A DNA stretch of 64,000 nucleotides, from positions 2,542,001 to 2,606,000 of the forward strand of contig NZ_CP020809.1 of assembly GCF_002157835.1 (NCBI RefSeq), read 5' to 3'. This document shows, piece after piece, positions 56,542 through 64,000 of this stretch. Numbering within the stretch: position 1 is the stretch's first letter; each line of letters starts with the position of its first letter. A program made the translations under genes and the position numbers. The notes beneath the pieces are model-generated. The model made no database searches. It was not told the origin of the DNA and saw nothing but the letters and a program-made list of their open reading frames with translations. Source of the DNA: Mycobacterium dioxanotrophicus (lineage in GTDB: Bacteria; Actinomycetota; Actinomycetes; Mycobacteriales; Mycobacteriaceae).

Positions 56542-57563
56542 TGCCGTGATCCCGCGACATCGAGGACGATCCGAAAGCGTGCCTGCCCGGACATCATGCG
56601 CTCGTAGGCTTTTGGAGCCTCCTCGAACGGCATGACCTCGATCATCGGGGCGATACCGTTGGCGGCGCTGAATGCGAGGCTGTCCTCGTTCTCGATCGAC
56701 GAACCGGTGAGACTGCCGACGATGCTGCGGCCGCCGAAGATCAGATCGGCGGTGTTGACCTCGATCGGGTCCGGGGCGGCGCCGACGACGACCAGCTGCC
56801 CATGTGGTCGCAGCCCGGCCACCAAGGGACTCATCGATGCGCCGCTGGCTGCGGTGGCGATGACGGCGGCAGCGCCGCCCAAATCTGTCAACGCCGCGCC
56901 GGGATCCTGCGCGGCGCTGTCGATGTAGTGATCCGATCCCAAAGCCATTGCCAGCTCGGACTTCTCGGCGCCACGTGCGATCGTGGCGACGCGGTACCCG
57001 AGTTTCTTGGCGTACTGCACCCCGAGGTGGCCCAAGCCGCCGAGGCCCTGGATCGCGACCAGTGCTCCCGGCGGTGCGCCGGTGGCACGCAATGCGTTGA
57101 ACGTCGTGACGCCTGCACACAGCAGGGGAGCGGCGACGTTGGCGGCCAACTGGTCGGGTACCCGAACCAGTCCCGTGGCCCTGACGTACAGCATCTCCGC
57201 GTAGCCGCCGTCCTCGGTGGTCCCGGGTTGCGGCTGATCGGTGCAGTTGACGAAATCTCCTCGCCGACAGAATTCGCACTCGCCGCACTGGCCGCCGAGG
57301 AACCCGACGCCGACGCGGTCGCCTGGCTTCCACCGGGTGACCCCGTCGCCGACCGCGTCGATGACGCCGACGATTTCGTGGCCGGGGACCACCGGCCGCT
57401 CGGGGTCGGGGCGCAGTCCTTCGACGGCGAGGAAATCGCTGTGGCAGACGCCGCAGCTGTCGACTCGTACGCGCACGTGACCCGGGGTGGGCGGCAACAC
57501 CTTCCGCTCGACAAGTTCGAAATTGCGTTGGCCGGTGACCTGGAAGGCCTGATACGTCGTCAT
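56538..57563 (-). CDS. zinc-dependent alcohol dehydrogenase (MDR family)
   Basis: 341 residues. Catalytic zinc ligands in SCGVCHSDF and PGHEIVG; structural zinc cysteines CGECEFCRRGDFVNC; NAD(P)-binding GLGGLGHLGVQYAKKLGY. It oxidises an alcohol or reduces an aldehyde. The downstream DUF302-like gene overlaps, and a short-chain dehydrogenase lies 20 bases upstream, giving an apparent three-gene redox operon opposite an HxlR regulator, typical of electrophile or aldehyde response loci. Confidence 0.9.
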   Translation of the reverse strand: MTTYQAFQVTGQRNFELVERKVLPPTPGHVRVRVDSCGVCHSDFLAVEGLRPDPERPVVPGHEIVGVIDAVGDGVTRWKPGDRVGVGFLGGQCGECEFCRRGDFVNCTDQPQPGTTEDGGYAEMLYVRATGLVRVPDQLAANVAAPLLCAGVTTFNALRATGAPPGALVAIQGLGGLGHLGVQYAKKLGYRVATIARGAEKSELAMALGSDHYIDSAAQDPGAALTDLGGAAAVIATAASGASMSPLVAGLRPHGQLVVVGAAPDPIEVNTADLIFGGRSIVGSLTGSSIENEDSLAFSAANGIAPMIEVMPFEEAPKAYERMMSGQARFRIVLDVAGSRQ

Positions 57564-57583
57564 GGCTTGTCCCTCCCCGGCGC

Positions 57584-58249
57584 TCAGGCGAAGGCCCCGA
57601 CGCGTGCCTGCCGGGTGAGCTCGTCGGCGAGCACCTCGGCGGCACCGGATTCGATACCGTCGACGATCTGCCGCGCGACGTCGGCCGGGTCATTCTTGGG
57701 CACATCGAGATCCGCCACCATCGACGTGTCGGTGTACCCGAGGTACACGCCGATCACATCGGTGTCCTGGTCCTGCAGTTCGAGGCGCAGCGAGTTGTTC
57801 GCCGACCACAGTGCGGCTTTCGAGATGCCGTAGGCGCCGAAGCCGGGCAGCCAGGACAACACCGAGGCGATGTTGACGAGGGTCCCGCCAGCTGCCAGCT
57901 GCGGTGCGAAGGCGCGGGTCACGTGCAATGCGCCGAACAGGTTGGTCTCGATGACGGACCGGATCTCGTCGAGGTCGCTGCTCAGCAGTGACTTGCCGCC
58001 CGTCACGCCGGCATTGTTGACGACAATCGTGGCGTCACTGGCGAGTTCGGCGAGCGTGGTGACCGAGCCGGCGTCGGTGACCTCGGCTTCGACGACGACC
58101 ACTCTGGGGTCGGTGCTTGGCTCGGGGCGGCGGCTGGTGGCGTAGACCTTGGCGGCGCCGCGGGCGAGGAGTTCGTCCACGATCGCCTTGCCGAGCCCGC
58201 GTTGGCCACCGGTCACCACTGCCGTTGCGCCGTTGATCTGGTGTGACAT
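57584..58249 (-). CDS. short-chain dehydrogenase/reductase
   Basis: 221 residues. Rossmann TGGQRGLGKAI, NNAGVTGG and the catalytic YGISK (YxxxK) with Ser in NIASVLSW. The substrate is unknown. It starts 94 bases from the divergent HxlR regulator, so the three minus-strand genes are probably its targets. Confidence 0.9.
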   Translation of the reverse strand: MSHQINGATAVVTGGQRGLGKAIVDELLARGAAKVYATSRRPEPSTDPRVVVVEAEVTDAGSVTTLAELASDATIVVNNAGVTGGKSLLSSDLDEIRSVIETNLFGALHVTRAFAPQLAAGGTLVNIASVLSWLPGFGAYGISKAALWSANNSLRLELQDQDTDVIGVYLGYTDTSMVADLDVPKNDPADVARQIVDGIESGAAEVLADELTRQARVGAFA

Positions 58250-58307
58250 CCGTTTCTCCTTCGAAGTTGGTCGACTGCCCGAACATCACCTTCATCAAGC
58301 AGACGGG

Positions 58308-58330
58308 CTGAGTAGGTATTCCCAACTCAG
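58308..58330. promoter_or_regulatory. putative HxlR operator
   Basis: CTGAGT and ACTCAG are perfect 6-bp arms separated by 11 bases, immediately upstream of the regulator's -10 and in the shared control region of the SDR gene. Confidence 0.55.
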
Positions 58331-58331
58331 C

Positions 58332-58337
58332 TAGAAT
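58332..58337 (+). promoter_or_regulatory. -10 element (TAGAAT) of the HxlR regulator
   Basis: TAGAAT, then six bases, then ATG 58344: a leaderless promoter next to the palindrome. Confidence 0.65.
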
Positions 58338-58343
58338 AGCGGC

Positions 58344-58796
58344 ATGCGCACCGACCCGTGGACCGACAACGCCTGTCCCATCGCCCGCACCATGGCGGTG
58401 CTGGGGCAGCGGTGGGCCGTGCTGATCATTCGCGAGGCGCTGCTGGGCAAGTCACGGTTCTCGGAATTCCGCGACGCGCTGGGAGTGGCCCCGGACGTGC
58501 TCAGTGCCCGGCTGTCCGAACTGGTGGAGGCAGGCATCCTCGATGTCGTCGACTACCAGCAGCCGGGCGACCGCACCCGAAGCCGGTACGTGCTGACCGA
58601 CGCCGGTCACGACCTCATCCCGGTGTTGGCGGCCATCGGGCAGTGGGGGCATGTGCACCTGGCCCGGCCGCACAGCAGTGATTACCGCTTCATCGAGGCT
58701 GATACCGGCGACCCGGTGGGCATCGGATTCCGCCGTAAGGACGGCAGCACGGTGGCGCCGACGCAGGTCGCGCTCGTCACCAAGGCCGGCGGCTAG
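58344..58796 (+). CDS. HxlR-family transcriptional regulator
   Basis: 150 residues from ATG. The HxlR winged helix is clear: NACPIARTMAVLGQRWAVLI, KSRFSEFRDALGVAPDVLSA, RLSELVEAGILDVVDY, YVLTDAGHDLIPVL. A cysteine near the N-terminus (Cys11) is the typical sensor of aldehyde- or quinone-responsive members such as YodB and HypR. Target inferred: the divergent SDR/alcohol dehydrogenase/DUF302 operon and itself. Its 3' end overlaps the convergent TPM gene stop by four bases. Confidence 0.88.
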   Translation: MRTDPWTDNACPIARTMAVLGQRWAVLIIREALLGKSRFSEFRDALGVAPDVLSARLSELVEAGILDVVDYQQPGDRTRSRYVLTDAGHDLIPVLAAIGQWGHVHLARPHSSDYRFIEADTGDPVGIGFRRKDGSTVAPTQVALVTKAGG

Positions 58797-60802
58797 AACC
58801 GGCCGCTGCCGCCGCTGTAGCTGCGGCCCGACGAGCGTGACGCGCCGCCGTAGGACGTCGGGCGGCCCATGCTGCGACCGCCGCCGTAGCCGCCGCCGAA
58901 CCCGCCGCCGAGGCCACCGCGCAAAACGTTGCCGATGATGATGCCGCCGAGCACGGCACCCATATCCGATCCACCACCACCGCCGTACTGCGAGGTATAC
59001 GACCGTTGCGCGGCGCGCACATCGTCATTGGCCAACCCCTGTGCCTGCGCGGCCAGCGTCGACGCGCCGTTGGCATGCGCGACAGCCTCATTCGGGTTCC
59101 CCGCGCGCTTGGCCAGCGCGGCGTCCAATTGCCTGCCGGCCTCGGCGAGCCGGGTACGCGCCTCCGGGCCGACGCTCCCGCGCCGGGTGTCGATGAAATC
59201 CGACACGGCCTTGATCCGGGACTGCGCTGTGTCGATGGCCTGATCCAGAGCGCGCGCCAGCCGCTCAGCGGCCTCGCGCTGGGCGTGCACGCTGGCCAGC
59301 AGCTGGTCGAGATCGGCGTCGGCCTTGGTCAGTCGTGTGAAGGTGCCCAATGGGTCGGCAGTGCCGTTGTTGCGGGCTTCATCGGCGGCCTTCGTCGCGG
59401 CGTCGCGCGCGGCCGCCAATGCCGCCGCCTGCGGCGTATCCCGCTGTCCGAGAAGGGTGTTCGCTTGGTCGACGCCGGCCTGGATATCGGTGATCGCCGC
59501 GGGCAGGCCGGCGATCGCCCGGTTGATGTCGGTTGCGGCGCTGTCCACCGCGTCGAGCAGGGTGCGGGCCTGGCCCAGCGCGGACTCTGCGGCCCGCACG
59601 GCGTCCACCAGCGCCGTCTGGTCAGTGGCCGGACGGGACACCAGACTGCGGGCAGACGACATGTTGCGATCGGCGAAAGCCAACCGCTCCTTGGCCGCAT
59701 CGACATTGCCCGCAACCGAACTCAATGCGGCCGCATCGAACTGCTGGTGCAGCGTGTCCAACGTCTGCTGTGAGGGCGTCAGGCGCGCGGTCAGGTCTAC
59801 CATCTGCTGGGTCATGCCGTCCAACCGCGTCGGGGCATTGATCACCAGGTCGCGCAATTGGTCGAAAGCTGTGCTCTGGGTGTCGAGTTCACGATCGGCC
59901 TTGGCGGCCGCCACGATCACGCGGGTCAACAGGTCACGCCGCTGCAGCGGGGTCTCGGGCACCGCGTCGTCGAGGATCTGCCGCACGTTGAACGCCTGCG
60001 CCAGTGCGGTTTTGGCGTTGGCCACCGCCCGGCTGAACGCCTCGGTCTGCTTCGGGCCGAATTCCTCGACCGCCAGCTGCAATTCGGCGTCGCTGGTGCG
60101 CACCGCATTGTCGACGTCGACGACAATCGAACGGGACAGTTCGTCGAGGGCCTCGAGCGGTACCGTCGCCAGGGCGTTCGGATCGGTGGGGTCGACGCGT
60201 TTGGCGGCCTCGAATTCGGCCTTGCGGCGCTTGGCCCGTCGGCGTGCCGACCACCAGAACAGCAGCCCGGCCAGCACCAGCACCACGCCGATGGCGATCA
60301 CCAGCGCCGGCCACGACATACCTGCCGCCGCTTGCGGTTCGGTGTTGAGCCGATTGGCCGCCGCGATCGCCGCACCCGCCCAGTCGTCGCGCCGCAACGC
60401 GGGGGTGATGCTGTTGCGCCGGATGTCGTCGGTGTCCGAGGAACTGACAGTGGTGACGGTCGACGGCACCTGGAACGCGAAGGCACGGTCCACGGTGGCC
60501 ACCGCCAGCACGGCGTCGTCGTCACCGAAATCGCTCATGGTCATGGTGCGCTGGGTCCAGCCCAACGCGTTCTGCCCGGAGAAATCCTCGACAAACACCA
60601 CCCACAGCTTGATGCGCCGCTGGTCGTAGAGCTTGTCGAGCGCATTCTGCACACTGGTGTGCTGCTGCGGCGAGAGCGCACCCGCGTTGTCGGTGAGCTG
60701 GGTGGACAGTCGCAGCGGCGGCTCGGCACCGGCGCCTGGGGCCGCCACCAGCCCGACCATCAGGACCGCGAGCAGCATGGGCAGCAGACGGGCGATGCGC
60801 AT
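58793..60802 (-). CDS. TPM-domain membrane protein with coiled-coil and Gly-rich tail
   Basis: 669 residues from ATG 60802, with TAGATT seven bases upstream (leaderless). Signal peptide 1-27 (ends GAGA), TPM domain about 30-150 (LTDNAGALSPQQHTSVQNAL, GDDDAVLAVATVDRAFAF), a transmembrane helix about 164-184, then some 400 residues of Ala/Asp-rich helix likely to form coiled coils, and a Gly/Ser/Tyr-rich C-terminus (RGGLGGGFGGGYGGGRSMG). Resembles Rv2345. The TPM family includes PSII-repair phosphatase-like and secreted stress proteins; the function here is unknown. Confidence 0.82.
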   Translation of the reverse strand: MRIARLLPMLLAVLMVGLVAAPGAGAEPPLRLSTQLTDNAGALSPQQHTSVQNALDKLYDQRRIKLWVVFVEDFSGQNALGWTQRTMTMSDFGDDDAVLAVATVDRAFAFQVPSTVTTVSSSDTDDIRRNSITPALRRDDWAGAAIAAANRLNTEPQAAAGMSWPALVIAIGVVLVLAGLLFWWSARRRAKRRKAEFEAAKRVDPTDPNALATVPLEALDELSRSIVVDVDNAVRTSDAELQLAVEEFGPKQTEAFSRAVANAKTALAQAFNVRQILDDAVPETPLQRRDLLTRVIVAAAKADRELDTQSTAFDQLRDLVINAPTRLDGMTQQMVDLTARLTPSQQTLDTLHQQFDAAALSSVAGNVDAAKERLAFADRNMSSARSLVSRPATDQTALVDAVRAAESALGQARTLLDAVDSAATDINRAIAGLPAAITDIQAGVDQANTLLGQRDTPQAAALAAARDAATKAADEARNNGTADPLGTFTRLTKADADLDQLLASVHAQREAAERLARALDQAIDTAQSRIKAVSDFIDTRRGSVGPEARTRLAEAGRQLDAALAKRAGNPNEAVAHANGASTLAAQAQGLANDDVRAAQRSYTSQYGGGGGSDMGAVLGGIIIGNVLRGGLGGGFGGGYGGGRSMGRPTSYGGASRSSGRSYSGGSGRF

Positions 60803-60861
60803 GACGGCCAATCTAATGGGCTGCCGGGTATTGCTGCTGTGTCCTGGCAGACTGTGCCTCG

Positions 60862-62136
60862 GTGAACGACGACGGGTACGACCCCTACGACGACTTCGAC
60901 CGGGAACGCCTGGTGGTCGAAGCGCCGAAGGCTGCCGCACTGCCCGGAACCGACACCGTGCACCGTACCGATTTCGCGAGGGACCGGGCCAGAGTGCTGC
61001 ACAGCGCGGCCTTGCGCCGGTTGGCCGACAAGACGCAGGTGGTCGGGCCCCGGCAGAGCGAGACGCCGCGCACCCGGCTCACCCATTCTCTCGAGGTGGC
61101 CCAGATCGGCCGTGGCATGGCGATCGGGCTGGGTTGCGACCCCGACCTGGTCGACCTGGCCGGCCTCGCCCACGACATCGGTCACCCGCCGTACGGACAC
61201 AACGGCGAACGTGCCCTCGACGAGATCGCGCAGTCGTTCGGCGGATTCGAGGGCAATGCGCAGAACTTCCGCATCCTCACCCGCCTGGAACCCAAAGCCC
61301 TTGACAGCGAAGGGCGTTCCGCCGGGTTGAACCTGACCAGGGCCTCGCTGGACGCGGTGACCAAGTACCCGTGGCAGCGCTACGGCGGGCGCAAAAAGTT
61401 CGGCTTCTACGATGACGATGCCCAGGCTGCGGCCTGGGTGCGCGACGGGGCTCCCGCCGAGCGGCCCTGCCTGGAGGCGCAGGTGATGGACTGGGCCGAC
61501 GACGTCGCCTACTCGGTGCACGACGTCGAGGACGGGGTGATCTCCGGGCGCATCGACCTGCGCGTGCTCGCCGACGCCGATGCGGCGGCATCACTGGCGC
61601 AGTTGGGTGCCAAGTCGTTCCCGGTGCTCAGCCATGACGATCTGCTCGCTGCCGCGGACCGCCTGTCGCGTATGCCCGTGGTCACCGGGGTGGGCAAGTA
61701 CGACGGCACGTTGGCCGCGTCCGTCGCGCTCAAGCGGCTCACCAGCGAACTTGTCGGCCGGTTCGCCAACGCCGCGATCACCGAGACGCGCAAGGTCGCA
61801 GGCAACGGCCCGCTGCGGCGTTTCGACACCGATCTTGCGGTGCCCGCCACCGTGCGTGCCGAGGTGGCAGTGCTGAAGATGCTGGCGCTGCAGTTCATCA
61901 TGTCGGACCACCAGCACCTGCAGATCCAGACCGACCAGCGGACCCTCATCCACGAGGTCGCGCTGGCGTTGTGGGCGCAGGCCCCGGTGAGCCTTGACCC
62001 GCTGTTCGCGCCCGAGTTCATCGCGGCCGCCGACGACGGGGCCCGGCTGCGGGTGGTCATCGATCAGATCGCGTCCTACACCGAGGGTCGGCTGGAACGT
62101 GTCCACGAGGCACGCTCACCGCGCCCGCTGGGCTGA
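60862..62136 (+). CDS. dgt: deoxyguanosine triphosphate triphosphohydrolase-like protein
   Basis: 424 residues from GTG. HD-superfamily phosphohydrolase: [42 protein letters not shown], and Asp in [17 protein letters not shown]. It hydrolyses dNTP to deoxynucleoside plus triphosphate. Divergent from the TPM gene with 59 bases between starts. In M. tuberculosis it is next to dnaG, which is not in this window. Confidence 0.92.
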   Translation: MNDDGYDPYDDFDRERLVVEAPKAAALPGTDTVHRTDFARDRARVLHSAALRRLADKTQVVGPRQSETPRTRLTHSLEVAQIGRGMAIGLGCDPDLVDLAGLAHDIGHPPYGHNGERALDEIAQSFGGFEGNAQNFRILTRLEPKALDSEGRSAGLNLTRASLDAVTKYPWQRYGGRKKFGFYDDDAQAAAWVRDGAPAERPCLEAQVMDWADDVAYSVHDVEDGVISGRIDLRVLADADAAASLAQLGAKSFPVLSHDDLLAAADRLSRMPVVTGVGKYDGTLAASVALKRLTSELVGRFANAAITETRKVAGNGPLRRFDTDLAVPATVRAEVAVLKMLALQFIMSDHQHLQIQTDQRTLIHEVALALWAQAPVSLDPLFAPEFIAAADDGARLRVVIDQIASYTEGRLERVHEARSPRPLG

Positions 62137-62970
62137 TCAGCCGCGCAGCCGGTCCACCACGACATCCGGGCGCGCCCACAACAGCGCGCCACCGACACCG
62201 GCGATGACGCTGCGCGTCGCCCCGGGGATCCTCGCAGCGAGCGTGGCACCGAGATCCGGCGAGTGCACGGTGTCGTCGGCGCCGAACAACACGTGCACGT
62301 CGACTCCCGGCGCCAGCAGGTGCGTCGGCCAGGGCGACGTCGCCAGCACAGTGTCGCGGGCGTAGCCGGCCGCCCCCTGCGCGAAACCGTCGTCGAGGGC
62401 GGCACGCAACATCGCGCGAAAGCCGGGCTGGTCGTAGACCACGGCGTCCGACGCCGGATAGTCGGCCATGATCATGTCGAACAGGGCGGTCGCGGTATAG
62501 CCGCAGAGATCCTGCATCGCACCCTCTGGGTCTGCGGCGACCGCGGCGACGAATTCGCGGTGGGCCGGCGACAGTTGTGCGGCCACCGCGGGATAGCCGA
62601 GGTCATCGATCGGGGACACCAGCACCAACCGCGAGGCTCGGCCGGTGGCGGCCAGAGCCAACCCGAACGGCGCTCCCTGCGAATTGGCGATCACCGGGAC
62701 CGGCCGCCCGACGACGGTGTCGATCATCGCGGCGATGTCGGCGGCGACGCTGTCGAGGGTCTTGCCCGGATCGGCCGTGGATGTGCCGATGCCGGGGCGG
62801 TCCACCGAGATCAGCCGGATGCCTGCGGCGTCGAGCACCTCAAGCCCGAATGCCATCCGCCTGCCGCATCCCGCGCCGGCGATGAACACTGCCGGTTCGC
62901 CGGAGTCAGGCCCGTAGGCGGCGTAAGCCGTTCGGCGCCCGCGGAATTCGACCCAGCCTTCGTTCGTCAC
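62137..62970 (-). CDS. alpha/beta-hydrolase-fold protein lacking the catalytic His
   Basis: 277 residues. Alpha/beta-hydrolase pattern: FIAGAGCGRRMAF oxyanion region, nucleophile elbow ANSQGAPFG (Ser97), Asp in VLFGADDTVHS. The histidine motif, usually GxGHxxxW, reads AGVGGALLWARP, so His is Gly near residue 261. The protein may be inactive, use another residue, or be a binding protein. Its start overlaps the neighbouring sensor-domain gene by four bases. Confidence 0.78.
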   Translation of the reverse strand: MTNEGWVEFRGRRTAYAAYGPDSGEPAVFIAGAGCGRRMAFGLEVLDAAGIRLISVDRPGIGTSTADPGKTLDSVAADIAAMIDTVVGRPVPVIANSQGAPFGLALAATGRASRLVLVSPIDDLGYPAVAAQLSPAHREFVAAVAADPEGAMQDLCGYTATALFDMIMADYPASDAVVYDQPGFRAMLRAALDDGFAQGAAGYARDTVLATSPWPTHLLAPGVDVHVLFGADDTVHSPDLGATLAARIPGATRSVIAGVGGALLWARPDVVVDRLRG

Positions 62971-63974
62971 GCGATCTTGTCCAAGATGGCCCTGGCCACG
63001 TCGATGCCGCTGGTCTCCGGATCGGCGCTCTTCGTCGGGTCCCTGAACATGACGACCCCCACGTCGACGACGTTGTTGCCCTTTAACGCAAGTGCCCGCG
63101 ATGTGGGCATCCGGATGGTCCCGCTACCCGCGTCGGTATACCCCACTGTCGCGGTGACGATCGAGTCGGTGGTGTCGACATCCCGAATAGTCCACGAGTC
63201 GAACTTGCCGTCCGTTCCCCACGACGCGAGAACCCTCTGGCTGTTGCACTGCTTCCACTCTTCTGTAGCCCGGGCGAGGAGTTTCTGGGCATCCTCAGGA
63301 TTGGCGAATGCCACAACTGCCTCATCGACGCTGATCACCGCTCCTGCATAGTCGCCGGTTGGCCGGCTCCATTGCTGATAAGCGAAAGTTCGCATGGAGG
63401 AATCGCGGTACGTGACGCTTGCCGCCGGGTGCAGGACCCCTACGCACTTCTCGGTGCGTTCATCGGACGTTCCGAACTCGCGCAGGCCGTACACACCGCC
63501 CCGTTGAGAACTTCCCGCGTTGGTTTCGAATGGCTGGTTCAGGACCCTGGTCAGTTCCGTTCCGTCGAGCAAAGCGGCGTCGACCGGGGTACTCGAACTG
63601 GTCGGTGAGCGGCCCGAAGACCCGACGCTCGCCGACGTGTGGGTCGGACGTAGCAGCCACACCAGAAGGGCGACAACGGCCAGCACGATGATCAGATACG
63701 ACACCGTGATGCCCACCAACGCGCGGGTACGACCGCGCTCGCCAGTGCGCTTGATCCGTGACAACGCCAAGTGGCCCAGGACCGCGCCGGCCGGTGCACA
63801 GATGAACGCGAAGATCACCGACAGTGTCGCGAACAAGTTGACGCTGCCCGACTGCGGCGGAGGTTGAGGTGGGTATCCAGGTGGCGGTCCCGGAGTGAAG
63901 AATCCACCACCCGGGGGGACAGTGCCGAATGGGTCCGACGAAAACACCGGGCGGCCGTGGTCGCCGTAGCTCAC
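62967..63974 (-). CDS. membrane protein with proline-rich tail, DUF4190 and PknH-like sensor domain
   Basis: 335 residues. N-terminal Pro/Gly-rich region (TPGPPPGYPPQPPPQSG), two transmembrane segments of DUF4190 type (LFATLSVIFAFICAPAGAVL and ALVGITVSYLIIVLAVVALL), Ser/Thr linker, then an extracytoplasmic domain (about 130-335) resembling the PknH C-terminal sensor: two cysteines (EKCVGVLHPA, EWKQCNSQ) and conserved aromatic blocks. Probably binds an extracellular ligand. No kinase domain is fused. Confidence 0.8.
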   Translation of the reverse strand: MSYGDHGRPVFSSDPFGTVPPGGGFFTPGPPPGYPPQPPPQSGSVNLFATLSVIFAFICAPAGAVLGHLALSRIKRTGERGRTRALVGITVSYLIIVLAVVALLVWLLRPTHTSASVGSSGRSPTSSSTPVDAALLDGTELTRVLNQPFETNAGSSQRGGVYGLREFGTSDERTEKCVGVLHPAASVTYRDSSMRTFAYQQWSRPTGDYAGAVISVDEAVVAFANPEDAQKLLARATEEWKQCNSQRVLASWGTDGKFDSWTIRDVDTTDSIVTATVGYTDAGSGTIRMPTSRALALKGNNVVDVGVVMFRDPTKSADPETSGIDVARAILDKIA

Positions 63975-64000
63975 TGCAATCCCTCCCGATACGCGCCGCG

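Overview
The window is high-GC DNA from a rapidly growing mycobacterium (Mycolicibacterium, M. smegmatis-like). The evidence is a complete mycobactin cluster with separate mbtT and mbtB genes, IdeR-type iron boxes, leaderless TANNNT promoters, and a gene order (trehalase, sulfate ABC transporter, nirA-cysH, hemW, mbt cluster, hrcA-dnaJ2, phoH-ybeY-era, recO-uppS, zur-smtB, glyS, dgt) that I recall from mycobacterial chromosomes. It reads as ordinary chromosome. No tRNA, rRNA, CRISPR array, prophage or intact IS was recognised.

Region 1 (1-3.7 kb): a thioester-domain-like protein, a GH15 trehalase and two tiny membrane proteins. Region 2 (3.7-15.3 kb) is a sulfur block. A sulfate ABC transporter (subI-cysT-cysW-cysA) and, facing it, a sulfite reductase / APS reductase / sirohydrochlorin chelatase operon (nirA-cysH-chelatase) flank a four-gene sulfide/persulfide detoxification operon (cstB-like, sqr, tauE-like, cstR-like). 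Both assimilation operons are preceded by short, apparently leaderless ORFs ending in cysteine-rich tracts, as expected for cysteine-responsive translational attenuators. The detoxification operon carries CsoR/CstR-family palindromes, one lying between the -35 and -10 of its promoter. Uptake and reduction of sulfate would therefore be throttled by cysteine while excess sulfide is oxidised.

Region 3 (15.4-39.6 kb): hemW, then the mycobactin locus: mbtI, mbtA (opposite strand) and the overlapping mbtB-T-C-D-E-F-G-H operon, with iron boxes before mbtI and between mbtA and mbtB.

Region 4 (39.6-64 kb): housekeeping genes. These include hrcA-dnaJ2-rsmE, a small secreted peptide with a strong terminator, phoH interrupted in frame by a 359-residue class 3 intein with a LAGLIDADG endonuclease, ybeY, a CorC-like protein, era, an amidase, recO, uppS, a Nudix hydrolase, the zinc regulators zur and smtB, glyS, an alcohol dehydrogenase/SDR/HxlR group, a TPM-domain membrane protein, dgt, a hydrolase lacking its catalytic His, and a sensor-domain protein.

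The least explained signal is a short start-codon-bearing repeat (core CGCTTGCGCGAAGAG just after ATGAG). It is present at the nirA/cysH junction as a 33-bp tandem and at the mbtG/mbtH junction as a 33-bp in-frame insertion that duplicates the start codon. At both loci the period is exactly 11 codons and the reading frames are preserved.
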